This document shows, in pieces, positions 25,901-38,200 of a stretch of 64,000 bases of DNA (position 1 is its first letter; the number at the start of each line of letters is the position of its first letter). The stretch comes from Macropodus opercularis. Taxonomy: Eukaryota; Chordata; Actinopteri; Anabantiformes; Osphronemidae. The notes beneath the pieces were generated by a model. That model saw only the letters and a list, made by a program, of their open reading frames with translations. It was not told the origin of the DNA and made no database searches. Where the stretch lies: the NCBI GenBank assembly GCA_030770545.1, contig CM061098.1:13482001-13546000 (forward strand). The letters are read 5' to 3'. Both the position numbers and the translations under genes were made by a program.

Positions 25901-26521
25901 GTTGCCATGGTGTTTTATTACCTGTGTTTATTCTTTTGTCACACAAACATTTAAGAGTTGCTATTTTTATATTTTTGCAGAAACGTCTCAAAGTAAAAAG
26001 CGATGCATTATTGGAGTACATACTAAAAGTACGATATAGGTTCTGCTTCCGTTTTTCTGCTTTCACTCGGCTTAATAAGCCACCATGAATAGTTTTATGA
26101 ATTCCCATGTCAGGAGGTTGTTACCCTACAGGCAAGCACGCACAGAGGTAAAAGGCTTCCTGAACAAGTTCTGCTGAAGTTCGGAAATAAACGATTTGTA
26201 ACTTGGTTCTGACCTACATGTATTTTACCTGGTGCAGAAGTAAGACGCCCCTACATGGATGACAATCCGGTCTCTTTCCCGTTCTCCCCCGATTTGACAT
26301 TTCAGCCCGGGGAAGCGACTCGTCTCTGGCATTTATTCACTGCTCTGGGGTTGCGCAGCCTTATAGCTGCTGTCATTCAAACTGTTTAATGTGTATGTTG
26401 GCGCCGCGCTTTTGTGTTTCGTTAAACAATGGCTGACTTTGCTCTAAAGAGGCAGAGTAGCGGCAAAAATGGCTGCTGTGTACTTTAGCGCTTCACCTTT
26501 GCATTGATTATGCATAGATGC

Positions 26522-26545
26522 CACACACACACACACACACACACA
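26522..26545. repeat. (CA)n microsatellite
   Basis: CA repeat of about 12 units. Confidence 0.9.
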
Positions 26546-26947
26546 GACATAGGCAATGCATGTTATACAGTAAAAGGCAGCCAAAGTCCTCAGTGTGTCA
26601 CCTCTGTCATGGTGTTAATTAGACAGTGTCACCGTCTGTCCCCAGTGACATTTATTGCACATTTGAATATTTTACTCAGACAGATGGTAAGAATGTCAAG
26701 GCGTGACACTGAGTTATTAAGCCCTAGCCCTCTCCCTCGGAGACAGAATGCAGGGCTTGTCAGCACTCAGTTGCTTTAATAACTCACTGGTGGTGCCGCG
26801 GCAAAGTTGGCCCTGACTCTTCCGTGCCGTAGCTAGTTCTGCGGGCGATAGGTGAAAGAGCCCACACACTCGCACAAGGTAGCGCGCACACGTTACAGCC
26901 GGAATTCCCTCGCTGAATAAAAGAACAGGCAACGTGACCCCGCCGCG

Positions 26948-26967
26948 CCCCCCCCCCCCCCCCCCCC
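26948..26967. repeat. C20 homopolymer
   Basis: A run of 20 C residues next to a CGCCGCG segment. It is the longest G/C homopolymer in the window, and its length may be affected by sequencing or assembly error. Confidence 0.9.
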
Positions 26968-29900
26968 GTGCCAACATTATACATCTGCAGACTTCAGTGC
27001 TTTCTTATATCACACGTGACCTTCACCTTCACTGACGCCGTTATCAGATGTGCACAACTGCATCACCTGAAAATACGATACCGCGGTGCCACAGCACTGT
27101 GCTCCGTACGTTTCTTCCTCCTGTGTTCTGCAGAATAATTACTATAATATTAATATTGTTGCTGGACCTCGAGGTCAGACGTTGGACCTACGTGGATCGC
27201 AGCTGTCTAACAACAATTCTCTCCAAGGGATCAATAAACTATGTAAAATCGATTATGCATTACGTCTTGAAAATGCTGAGAATATTAACACTTTCATTCA
27301 GCTGAAGGCTTCCCTCTGACTAAATCGAGAGCGAGTCTTGCAATCGCAGCGCATTGTTGTTTTATTATGATGCTGGTCTCTCGACCGACTTTTATAAGCA
27401 ACACATATGGGTGAGCATCCAGCAGATTTCGGGGTTGGTCTTGCTGGCTTGCTGCGGGAAGACCTGGTTAAAAAACCTTCTCCTGGCAGGTGTTAGGTGG
27501 GATGCTAATCAGCTGATGATCAAACAATGGCAGATTGCGCGACAGAAGCTGAGGAAACGGTCCCCGCGGTACAGTAGAAGGCGAACGAAGAGAGGCCAGC
27601 GTCGGGGAAACGAGATCGTGTATTAGGGCGCAAGTTGGCATCGTTGAGGCAAAACATGTTGTAAGCGGTTAGCTGAGATGATTAAAACGTGCTTTCGGTC
27701 ACGTTTGACTTGCATTAGCACGACCACGTATAAGCACCGTTCTCTGCTATTTCTGCTGAAGGGAAAGGTCCAGTTTATGATGTGTGTGATGAAATAAGCA
27801 ACACGTCTTATGGAGAAAACCCAGGCAACCTGTTCAGTGTCTAAAAGCAGTCAGAGAGGAAACTGAGCCCACTTGTCAACACTATTACATGGTACATTTG
27901 CTAAACTGACACACTGTTACTTAAAGATTATGCTGTAAAATTTGCATTAACATCTGAGGGAACACAATTTCAAGTTAGGTATTTATTTTTTTTCTTGTGG
28001 CATCTGCTTGAAATAGGTCCCAGTTTTATGGAGACTCAGAAGAGCATATTCTCTAGAAGTTACAGACCCAGTAGTGGATGCAAATGCCCTTTAATGCAGA
28101 TGAAAACTGGACAAATATTGATTTGTTGCTGCTTTATTTTCTGTGTATACTGTAACAGGCCTGTGGCCCCCAAAGTGGACTCCTGGCATCCGCGGCTAGT
28201 GTATAAAACAATTCCACTCTATAATATAAGCTGGGTTTGTTTAGTTATTCCGGTTATATCCTTCCCTCTGTTGCCGTGTCTCATTCCCACAGCTCATTCT
28301 CATCTTGTCTGTCATTTCTCCCATGAGTTTCTGAGCTATGTGTAATTACCTAGTTTGTTTGCACCTTGGCTCTAACTGCCTGTCTTGTCACAGCCAGCTC
28401 GTATTCGCAGGAAGTGTGTGTGCGTGTGTGCGTGTGCCAATCAGTCTTTAGCAAACATGGGTGTGACAGGCAAAAGCGACGCTACAGCGCTAGTGTGCTT
28501 CTCAGCACATGTGTGCCTCACCCCGCGTCCGCTCTGGCAGACGCAGAGAGACAGAGAGAGGGACCTTGTCGTCTCTAATCCCTTTGTTTTGAGTCAGATT
28601 AGAGCTTTGCGAGGCGTTTGCGAGGCCTGCAGAATGTGGATTTAAGGATTAGTCTAATAAACAGAGGCTCTGTGGCACTCTGCAGCCCAGTGTGGAGATT
28701 ACACACGCGCCGAGAGCGAGGCGGAGAGAGGGGTGGCTTGCCCGACCTCCCCTTAATTTCCATCCTGACAGATGAGAGGAGGAGAGACATGGAGGGGAAA
28801 ATGGAAGGTGGATGAGGTCTCTCCACTGATCGGTGTGGCAACTTTCATCCATCTCATCTCTTGCAGCCAAGTCACACGTGCAGCTGTCATCTCACCCTCT
28901 CTATGACCTAACAATACATTGTAATGATTGTCTTATGTACTGTATATCTACCTGTTGATGTCCCCTCGTACAAATGGAAAATGTAGAGCATGCATAGTAC
29001 AAATATTAATTCAGAATCAGTCTAACAATGCAAACTGCCAAATCGTCTTTCTTTGTTTGGTTTTCTTTTTCAGTATGATAATCAGTGCACAGACATTTGA
29101 ACCCTGACAGAACTAGGTTCACTTAACAGGATGTATCTTGTTTTATTTTTGTAAGCGACCTTATTGTTCTGTGGCTCTGCAGACGAGAGGGAGTGTAATT
29201 TGTAAAGTCTGCCACTGACTTATATTGTGCTTACCTACTAATGAGGGGCTCCAAACTTTGAGGTATGAGAGCTGCTCGCTCAACACGCAATAAGAAGCGC
29301 GGTAATCAAACAATCGGAGAGCTCCGTGCATTTCATTAGTAATATTATATTACCGCTGCTGCGATGTGGCTCTACTTTAAGACGGCTAATTGTGAAAAAT
29401 CACTTCAGCGCATCAATATCACAACAATGTCAATAAAAAACGGTGCCAGCAAGTTGTGACAGAACTGGTGAATGCCATGACCGATTGCACTTAATAAGCA
29501 AGTCATTTTGTTTTTTTCCTCTCCCTGTTTGACTCAAAGAGGCTTCGGAGGTAATGGGGCGAGGTGTGTGGGAGCGAAAGTGATGAAATGTTTCCTGTCC
29601 TGCACGCCCCTCAGCTGCTGGCTCACAGATCGTCTTGGATCTGAAATGGGCTGCAGTTTCCAATTGAACTAGAGCCACACAAGCAGCCCCAGCCATCCTT
29701 TTATTTTTTACTTTTGTTTTTGTTTTTTTGCCTTGAGTGCGTATATATACTGTATGTGTGTGTAATAATGTATTTGTATGTGTGTGTGTGTGTGTGGACT
29801 TTCAATGCCACCCAGAGATCGAAGACATGATTAATGAGTTTTCGTGATGAGGTGCCTCTCAGTCGGACACCCTTCCAAAGCTGAGTGTGAGTGTTTGTGC

Positions 29901-29974
29901 ATTTTAGAGAGAAAACAATAGAGGTCAGAATATGTTTATGGACCTACACTGTAGAAGAGTATTAAGATATGCTA

Positions 29975-29993
29975 ATATATATATATATATATA
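29975..29993. repeat. (AT)n microsatellite
   Basis: AT dinucleotide run of about nine units. Confidence 0.85.
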
Positions 29994-30041
29994 CAAAGTA
30001 CAAATTTGTGCACACACTCACAGGAAGTAATCAAGATGCCT

Positions 30042-30054
30042 CGCTGCCCCCTGA
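30042..30054 (-). promoter_or_regulatory. CTCF-like motif, reverse orientation
   Basis: On the minus strand this reads TCAGGGGGCAGCG, which contains the AGGGGGCAG variant of the CTCF core. The left part of the motif is poor. It points towards the + strand site at 18211-18222, so the pair is convergent. It is a weak call. Confidence 0.3.
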
Positions 30055-30975
30055 CTCTGAAGCTGCCCTAAGACTGAATTGCACAGATTCGAAGCTTAAG
30101 TTTCTTATCCTTGCAAATTTTGTGTTGAGTACACGATGATGATACATTGTTGAAACTAATTACAATGATTCAGTGTATACAGCCTCAGAAAATTCAAAAT
30201 AAGGATAATAAGGGTTCGCTCTCAAAGATATGATGTCAAGTATAAGCCTCTCTTATGGGAAATCTAAAACGTAATTGGATTGTTTGATGAAATGTATATA
30301 ATATTATAATCTTAGCCCTATTTAGAGTTTGAGTAGGAAGTCATTTGTGTTTTAAATTAGTGATGTGTTTCTTAGTAATCTTACAAAGACCCTGCTCACT
30401 CCTCCATCCTTCTTCTTTAGTTTCACTCAGTCACTCTTGTCTTCCTCTCTCTGTCTTTGAGAACAAACTGTGTAAACAACTTAATTTGAGCAGCAGCAAA
30501 AAGAAAAAAATAAAATCACACAAAATTGAAGCCAAACACTTTATAGCCACATTTTTGTCTTTCGTGATAACAGGGACTCTTGTTTTCAATAGGCTGTCTA
30601 TTGCTATTCAGTTTCTTTCAAATTAAAAAAACAAAAACAAAAAAAAACAAGTGAGAAAGAAAAAGACACCAAATGAGCAACTTCATCTCCTGTTGACAAA
30701 GAGTGCTGGAAGAGTGGAAGAATTTTCTGATGGAAAAGCTCCATGCTGTGTTTTATCAGGCTTTTAGCTGCCAGTCTTATTTGGCTGATTGTTGCTTTTG
30801 GTTTGGTTACAATTGAATTAAATGAGCCAGGTAATGGCCGCTTTACAGACTCATCTAATACAACGATAGACTAAGATGAAAAGACAATGAGATGCTTAAA
30901 ACCAGACATAATAAACAATACAAATACAACAAATACGAAAAAGCTTTGGTTTAATGATAACATGAAATATTTATA

Positions 30976-31355
30976 CAGTACTTTGCAAAAGTTTTAGGCA
31001 GGTGTGAAAAAATGCCGTAAACAAAGAACTATTATTTTTCTCAATTTACAAAATGCAAAGTGAGCGAAGAAGAGAAAAATCTAAATCAAATCAATATTTA
31101 AGTACAGGAAGTGATGGCACGGCCCCCACAGAGCCCTGATCTCAACATCATCAGTGTGTCTGGGATCACATGAAGAAACAGAAGGATGTGAGAAACGTTA
31201 CATCCACAGAAGATCTGTGATGTGACTTAGATTTCTCTTTTGTTCATTCGCTGCATTTTGTTGATTTATGAAAATAAATGTTTAACACTTCCACTGAAAG
31301 CGTTCTTTGTTTACAGCAATTTTTCGCACCTGCCTAAAACGTTTGCACAGTACTG
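30976..31355 (+). mobile_element. Internally deleted Tc1-like DNA transposon (380 bp)
   Basis: The element is bounded by 54-bp terminal inverted repeats at 30976-31029 and 31302-31355. By my alignment these differ at about five positions. It is flanked on both sides by TA (30974-30975 and 31356-31357), the target duplication expected of the Tc1/mariner superfamily. The ends begin CAGTACT and include the shared segment GTTTTAGGCAGGTG. Between the repeats, 31114-31220 encodes a decayed remnant of the C-terminal part of a Tc1-type transposase: a PPQSPDLNII-like motif, then a frame-broken stretch resembling the end of the catalytic domain. A full Tc1 element is about 1.2-1.6 kb, so most of the transposase is gone and the copy is non-autonomous. 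Good repeat symmetry suggests a moderately recent insertion. It is useful as a marker for the repeat family in this lineage. Confidence 0.9.
31114..31220 (+). pseudogene. Tc1-type transposase C-terminal remnant
   Basis: This short fragment inside the Tc1-like element starts near an ATG and reads RPPQSPDLNII, the hallmark motif just before the last catalytic acidic residue of Tc1 transposases. After this the frame is disturbed relative to the usual motif. A stop follows in the first frame, and a second frame continues with MKKQKDVRNVTSTEDL before a stop at 31218-31220. Nothing upstream of the motif survives. It cannot encode an active enzyme. Confidence 0.75.
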
Positions 31356-31689
31356 TATATATTGTGTTCGTTTATAGAAATGTTTATGAAATACCGTCAA
31401 CAAAACAGTAATCTGCAAATACTGCAACCCTGTTCATACTTCTACAAATAAATATAGTCTAATATAAATAATTGTTTAAAAAATTGTCTCACGTGAAAAA
31501 AATGTGCAAACGGTATAATTATGTTTAGGACTGAATAATAAGTCAAGCAATGTCACGGACCTTCGAGGCTTAAACAGTAAACGAGCATGCCCTGCATTTG
31601 CACTCTGCTCGTTGGCTGCAGTAGGAGTCATCTGGACAGGAAGCCTCCCACAGTGCGATGGCCCTAACCAGCATCTATAGCAGCACTCA

Positions 31690-31704
31690 CCCCCCCCCCC
31701 CCCC
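31690..31704. repeat. C15 homopolymer
   Basis: Run of 15 C residues followed by interrupted C tracts. Confidence 0.85.
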
Positions 31705-34700
31705 TCCCCCTCCCGCTTATTTATTTGATAAATGAGAGCAACGGCTGGATAGAATCTTTGCAGCTAATTGTCTTTGGGTATCTCGCCAATCTACATGCAA
31801 CCATTACAAATGCAGTGAAATAATATGAGGCGCCGAGCCAAGCCGGGTCGATTGCGATCAGCGCGCTCCCAGGGCCGGGTTGTCTCTGCAGAACCTTCTT
31901 CAGGCAAATTGGAGGCGTGATGCAACAAAACACAAAATTACCTGAGGCAGTTTAAAACCATAAATGCACTAATGCACCTACTGTTGATCCACTGCTGGCT
32001 TTTTAAAGACCGGCCTCGTTTTTTGTTTTTTTTTTATCTTGTTTTATTTTTCGAGAGAACAAATGAATTAGTCATCTCAGTAGGAGTTCGACAATCAGTT
32101 TGAGGAAAAAACAATTTTGTGTCTAAAGTTGTAATCTGTGCACAAGCTATTATGTCAGTATGTGTTTTCATTTGGAAACTTGGGGACAATTAGATGCTTA
32201 TTTTTGCATGTATGGTAGAAAATTTGCATGGTGGGTAAAAAAAAACATGTCCTTATTCGACTCTATCCTAAAGTCGGTGTGGGTTTAAACCTCCATCTGT
32301 GTAAGCAGTTTATATTCCTTCCTTGGTTCTTTGATATTTGCATTCTGTTGTTTTCATGGCTGACCACACTGAATTGGGAAACCATCTCGTTTGATGCTCG
32401 CCAGTCTGTTGATGTCATTAGCTTCCTATTAGCGGGGTGTGATTCCTAGTTACAGTGGATTTACATTGTGTCATTCTCCACAGCCTTCTTCCCAGGTTCT
32501 TATTAGCAGAGAAAATGCCATCTTCTGTACCAAACGTCACCTCTTTAATTTCGAGAATGAATTCTCCACCCTCTCTGTCGGCTTCCAATTACATTTCTCA
32601 TTCTGCCTGGATTTCATGGTCACTTCACGGTCACACGCGCGTCTCTTGTCTCCTTGGTCGCAGCAGCTTTTTTGGGGGGGGTTTCTTTTTTAGCCTGTCA
32701 TCGAAACGCATTTATTGCAGGCAGGCATTTTGGCGGATGTCGGTGCAGTTTTGCATTCCTGCGTCGGGTCAGGTGTGAGCGTTATATGCATGTATAGTAT
32801 CTGTGCATCTCACTGGTTGCGTACCATGAAATCAGGATACGCAGCCAGTCAGAATGACAATAAGTCATTATACTTCTGATAAATGAGATAATCCGCCTCA
32901 GCGTGATGATCGGGGCAGGCTGGGCTGCTGTCACCGGAGTAATTAACAAGGAAAAGTTTGCAGTGTGTGTAGCAAAGTGTGTGCCTCAGCGACCTTGAGG
33001 AAAACACCTGCGCGGGTGCAATGTGATTCATATGCGTTCCAGATCTCATGATTGACCCCCCCCGGCTTTCTCTACATTATCCATCATTTCCTCATTCCGT
33101 GTCCTTTCTCCGCCTTCAACTCACTGCCGCTGTCCTTCAAGTCTGACGTAACCTTGCTGTGCAGCCGGTGCTACAGGTGGAGCGGCGGCGCCGAACTACT
33201 GGGCCGAGTGGCAAAAAGTGCATGTTCCGTGTTTTGGAAGTAGCCTAAACACGCTCATTAAGTCTGGTTTAGCGCAGCGGGCATGTGGATAAAGCCAGTC
33301 AGAAAGTCCCTGCGTTTCCTTGAGCCAGTATCCCTCTCTGTTTCCTAACTCCATTCAAGGTACAAACACATTAGGGTTGAACTCCTAATAGCCTGTGTGA
33401 TGGATGCCGCAGCATAATGAGCTCTTTATGAGACTTAATACCTACTGTTAATCAATGGACATAGCAGGGCACTTTTCAATACCACCTTCTAAGCATTTTA
33501 AAATGAGCCCTCATTGAATAGATTGACTCCCATTCTGTGTGCTTCCCTCTCAGTTTTCTCCATTCTCCTTCTTTCTGTGTCCCTGCGTGAAATTAGTTAC
33601 ATCACATATTCTGAATCAAATGCTGCCTGTGCTGAAATGCCCTTGCTTCCTCTGATATTGATAAATACTGTCCAGGCTAAAAGATATTTTGATTAAACTG
33701 CGGTGCCGCGCTGTAATTCAGTGGGTGGACCAGACTTCCCTGGGCCCGAAGCAATAGAAACATGTGTGACCTATTTATTACCATAAATATCCCATACAGG
33801 CAGCTGCTGCAAGCGTTCTCGTCAATTACTGCTGGTTGTCATATTGTTGTACTTTGATCTGCTAATGTAATAATTGCTCGGGGCCACTACACTAGTATCA
33901 TTCTGTATTAACATCATAATCATGTGTAATCTGCGAGCACAAATGTAAGATCTGAGTAGCTGACGTCGACTGATGGTGATGCAGCAGGACCGGACAGGTC
34001 AGGTGTTCGCACGGAGGGAGTCGTGTCTGGATCGACATGGTGTGTAGTTGCGTAACAAGTTGTCTTACAAGCTGCGTTGAGTTCAGGTAACTCTGTTGTG
34101 TAGGCACAGGTGGCTCCGTGCTGTTTATGTGCACTGTGTGTGTTTATGAAATTCTCTATGTGCATGTGTGTGTATCTGCATCTGGGTGTGTTTGATTATC
34201 CCTTACAGCCTCCAAGGGAGCAGGATTCATTCTCACTTTGATAATGAGGGAGAGACTAGCAATGCCCTTAAGTCATTTCTCCTCTTCTTCATCCTTCCTG
34301 TTGCTTCCAAGGCGGCATTTTTTTATTTTTTATTTCTTTCTCGCCTTTTAGCTGCTTCTTCAATCTGGATAATCCACGTCTCGGTCTGTCTGTTTCTCCC
34401 AGCTTTCCGCTCATTTTTACTTCTGTGAAGACCGTGTCCCTTCTTGTCGTCGTTGTTTCCTCTTTGTTTGTCAGTATTCATGCGTCGTTGACATCGTTTT
34501 AGGATGATGGGGCTGTATCTGAGTCACTCTCTCTTTCTGTGTCACAGATTTAAATACTAGCTGACCATTTTCACCCGTCCGGTCGATGGCTGACTATCTC
34601 CATGGACCACAGCACTGGTAGCTCAGTTTCTCCCCACAATAGCCTTACTTATCCAACATCAATACTCCGATGTGTTGTATATTTGCCTGGTTGCTCAAAT

Positions 34701-34862
34701 GTCCATTCGCTGTGCTCCCTCTTACCAAACTCTCCCTGTAGAATCTCTGGGGAGTGCAAAGCAAGAGTGAGTCACAGCAGTGCATCCATTAATTTTATAC
34801 CCACCTTTCACTGTCTCTTCTACTCTCCCCATCTCTTCCCTCTCTCTATCTCTGTGTTCCAG

Positions 34863-34986
34863 GTGACTGAAGTGGAGATTGACATTACAGAAGCCCGCTA
34901 GGAGGCCTCTCCATCTTCGCCCCCCTCCACCGCCACGTCCACCTCCTCCACTTCCATCTATTCGCATCCTTACCCTCCCCACCGGC
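34863..34986 (+). other. tenm2: tenm2 5' UTR segment of the first coding exon
   Basis: A long pyrimidine tract at about 34802-34860 ends in TTCCAG, giving a very strong splice acceptor at 34861-34862, so this exon begins at 34863. The 124-nt leader is pyrimidine- and proline-codon-rich and contains no ATG. An in-frame TGA at 34864-34866 closes the reading frame just inside the exon, which fixes the first ATG at 34987 as the start. The bases around it (GGC ATG G, with G at -3 and +4) form a good vertebrate initiation context. Because the exon opens with an acceptor, the mature 5' end must come from one or more upstream non-coding exons. Confidence 0.85.
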
Positions 34987-35212
34987 ATGGATCTGAAGGA
35001 TCGTCGGCACCGCTCCCTGACCAGGAGTCGCTGCTCCAAAGACTCCCAGTTCAACACCTCCTCCCTGGATGCAGATGAGTGCCGTGTGCCTACCCAGAAG
35101 TCCTACAGCTCTAGCGAGACACTCAAGGCCTTCGATCATGAGAAGAGGCTGCATTATGGCGGCTGTGTCACTGACCTAGTCCACCACGAGGCTGATGAGT
35201 ACTCCAGGCAAG
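34987..35212 (+). CDS. tenm2: Teneurin-2, first coding exon (intracellular N-terminus, residues 1-75)
   Basis: This exon encodes the start of teneurin-2, a type II transmembrane adhesion receptor of neurons. The family forms disulphide-linked dimers and binds latrophilins across synapses through its large extracellular part. The 75 residues begin MDLKDRRHRSLTRSRC and contain TQKSYSSSETLKAF (about 36-49), a signature of the teneurin intracellular (Ten_N) domain. Overall the match is closest to vertebrate TENM2 rather than TENM1, 3 or 4; for example VTDLVHHEADEYSRQ parallels VTDLIHRESDEFPRQ in mammals. The basic stretch at 5-13 and the many Ser/Thr/Tyr residues are visible; phosphorylation is inferred. 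The exon ends CAAG|GTCAGT, a good donor, after one base of codon 76 (phase 1). The protein is normally about 2,700-2,800 residues, so this is a small fragment. The call is by remembered family sequence, not alignment. Confidence 0.97.
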
Positions 35213-38200
35213 GTCAGTGGAACAAAATAGGACCCTTAACACATCAATACTCAGCTTCACTGGACTTAAACCATATAGTGCTGGATTAAAGACATACAAG
35301 AACATCATCAAGCATATTTTATGTAGAAGATTTAAAAAATGTCCTTCTTTAGTTAAATGAATCAAATCCACATCGTTCTTGTACCTCTACAGCCAGATGT
35401 AATATGGAATAAATAAATCCAATATGATAAATTTAGTTTGGACAAAACCAGATCCTTAGATTTGTGCTAAGCTAGGCTAACAGGTTGCCTTCCTATTTAC
35501 TAAACTTAAAAGCGGTATCAACCTCTTGAGCTCGTTGTCAGCCAGCAGAGTGGATACAAAGTATTCCCCCTAAAAGTTCATTTGCATAAAACACTAGGTA
35601 GATTTTTATTAGTCACAGAAGAGATGTTTTTGCAGGTTCCATAAAAAGGAACTAATGAGATGTCACGCGGTCGCAGGGTTATAAAATGTTTTCTAGATGT
35701 GACAGATAACGAAGGCTGCCAATTGCAGCTAAAAAGCCAAACAAGAATCTCCAGGATGTTGCAATTTCCTGTCAAAATGTGAGCAATTATATCTGCTGTC
35801 GGTGCAGCTCCAGTCATTTGCGTGTCCGGCACATATGGTTGAGCCCGGCGCAGCTTAATACCTTTAAAGCCTTCCTTGTGTGATTCTTTCATCACTGCAA
35901 TCACACATTCAACAGTCACATTGTTGCGCATGTAAAAGTTTTCCAGCTGTGTACTACTTTTAGCCGCTGCATGCTTTTTCTTGTGAGGCTTCTGTGGCAA
36001 GCTGTTAATGCAATCAGATGCTGTAAACGCTGCACTTTGCAACAGAGGACCAAAGCAGACCTTTAGCACTGGCAAGCCTGTCATAATGAACTTCTGTATC
36101 CCCCAGTGAGCAAGTTAGCCGATAGGCCGATAGGTCATCTCTAACGTGCGTGTGACTTTGTATTTGTGTGTGTGTGAGCACATGTGTATATTGCAGAGGG
36201 ACATGAAACAGGCAGTATCGATCCCCGGCTGGTGAAAGGAGTCAGACTCGATGGGATTGATCCGTGCTAAGCTCTGTTTTCTCTGCATGGGCGCAGAAAA
36301 GGAGAGAAGGAGAGCTGAGAGCAATTCAACACAACAATGTAGAAGATAGTAGAACGCCATTAAAATCCCTCCAAAAAGAAAAAAAATATATATTGAGAGT
36401 CCTTGATGGTATTTTTCAAATGAAACGTCTTCATTATAAGTAGGCTAACTGTCAACGTTTCATGTTTAACTGTGGGTGATTTCAAGAAATAGGAGAAATG
36501 GATCAATCTGGCAGTAGTTTAAGAAGAAAATGTGGCACCAGGAAAATGTTTTTTTGTTTTTTTTTTAAAGAAAAGACCATTACAACAGTAGTATGGAGAC
36601 AAAGGTCTGCTAAATGGATGACTGATTGGCGTGACAGATGAAAAAGTGGTCAGTCAGTGGTGTGTGCTGGTCGGACACACTCCAGTGCCGAGCTGAGCTG
36701 ACCTCGCACCAGGCAATAGCTGGTCGATACCACGATCCTCTCAGCCTATCAGCTCGCTCGAAAGCCCAGAGCCACAGATGCATCGTGGGAAGTGTGGCCA
36801 CAGGAGACCAACAGTGTTGCAGCACCATATGGACTGTGACACCGCGGGAGGAGTAATGCTGGAAGGAGGGAGAAAGAAGGGAAGTTGGAGTGAGAAAGAC
36901 TGAGCGAAAGAGGGAGCGGATAAATAGAGTTTTCAGCTTTATTTAGTGATATTTTTATAACTAGACAGAGCGAGGCATTGAAACAATGTGTTCTTCATTT
37001 CAACAGCTTGTAGTTCAAAGGCAAGATGGCACAAGTAGACAGAAACTTTTCAGAATTTCTTCACAAGTAACAAGTAAAATTGGATGTGAGGGAGACTAGA
37101 TTCACATAATGTTCTTGTTTTATTCAACCGCTCGTTTATAGGGGACATCTGATGCTTGAACTGACCTGCGTCATTAGTAATTCATGTGAAACTGCGATTA
37201 ACTTTGATGAAGTTATAATGATGTTGTCGTAATGGCTGGGCGAGAAGTTTGGAGGTCATTCGATGCGACTCTCATACTGTAATTCTGCTTAAATGGTGAC
37301 TTGTGGCTGGACCAATTCTCAGTTCTGTGGTGTGATGATGCATATTGACTTAGCCTCACAGCTGCCATTGTCTTCATGTGTGAGACGGAAAGGTGTAAGT
37401 CACGCACAGGTGGGGACTGGAGCACATAGTGAGCGTGTGCGCATGTACTGTACAGTACAATTACACAAATTATTGTCATTATTGAGCCATCTGTGCGAGC
37501 TGGTGAAAGGTTCATTCTCCAGGTATATTTATCTTGATGACTTCCACAATATTTCTTGCTTTGGGTTTCCTTTACCCTGCACAGATCTGTGTCACGCGCA
37601 CCAGCGCAGGCAGGCGAGATGCATCGTTTTTACAAGTCAAGACTTTTGGGGCTGTTTTTGTAATTCTGAAAATTTGCATTTGCATTGAGTTATGCAGCGC
37701 AAATTATTTGGAGCATCAAACCCAGAATCTCGGGATTTGACTCTAGAACAAAAAGACTCAGCACTTGGCTTCAGTTTGAAATAATCTACCATTGTATTAT
37801 AAGCAGGTCTATACTAGTCATGTGTAAATCTGTGCTCTACTTAAATGAATACCATGAACTTAAATATATTTCTGATCTTGGTGAATGTAAACTGAATGAA
37901 TACTTGAAACGATGTCCGATATCTAGAGGTTGTATTTGTGGTTTTGGAGTATTTCAGAAAAATATTACTACTTTCCAAGCCCATTGGAAAACTATGCAGC
38001 TTTAAACAGAAATAAGAAGCAACTGATGGTACTGACCTGTAGCGACAACCGTGTCATGCGGACTTCAATATTTCACTTGGTCCTATTCTGTCACTTCTTC
38101 TTTTTTTAATAGGCAGCGATACAATATCTGCGTCAAAAGCAATTACTCTTCACTTTTAGTTGAATTTAAATGTCAGACGTAAGTGTTGAGAGAGGAAGAA

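Larger units (their letters stand above)
25381..34862. other. Non-coding upstream region directly before the first coding exon
   Basis: No coding exon is recognised. The stretch holds the 380-bp Tc1-like element at 30976-31355, a reverse-oriented CTCF-like motif at 30042-30054, several simple repeats and C homopolymers. Its last 60 bases are an unusually long pyrimidine tract ending in AG. That makes it the 3' end of an intron, so a non-coding exon lies upstream, either within this window or beyond it. I could not identify that exon. Confidence 0.6.

Noticed and set aside
34602..34901. Open frame running into the 5' UTR exon (ending VTEVEIDITEAR)
   Set aside because: It crosses the clear splice acceptor at 34862 and ends before the real start codon in another frame. 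It is a by-product of intron plus UTR.
35578..36084. 168-codon open frame on the minus strand, inside the first tenm2 intron
   Set aside because: No domain or transposon motif is seen and no splice or promoter context fits. By a simple stop-codon estimate about two such frames are expected by chance in this window.
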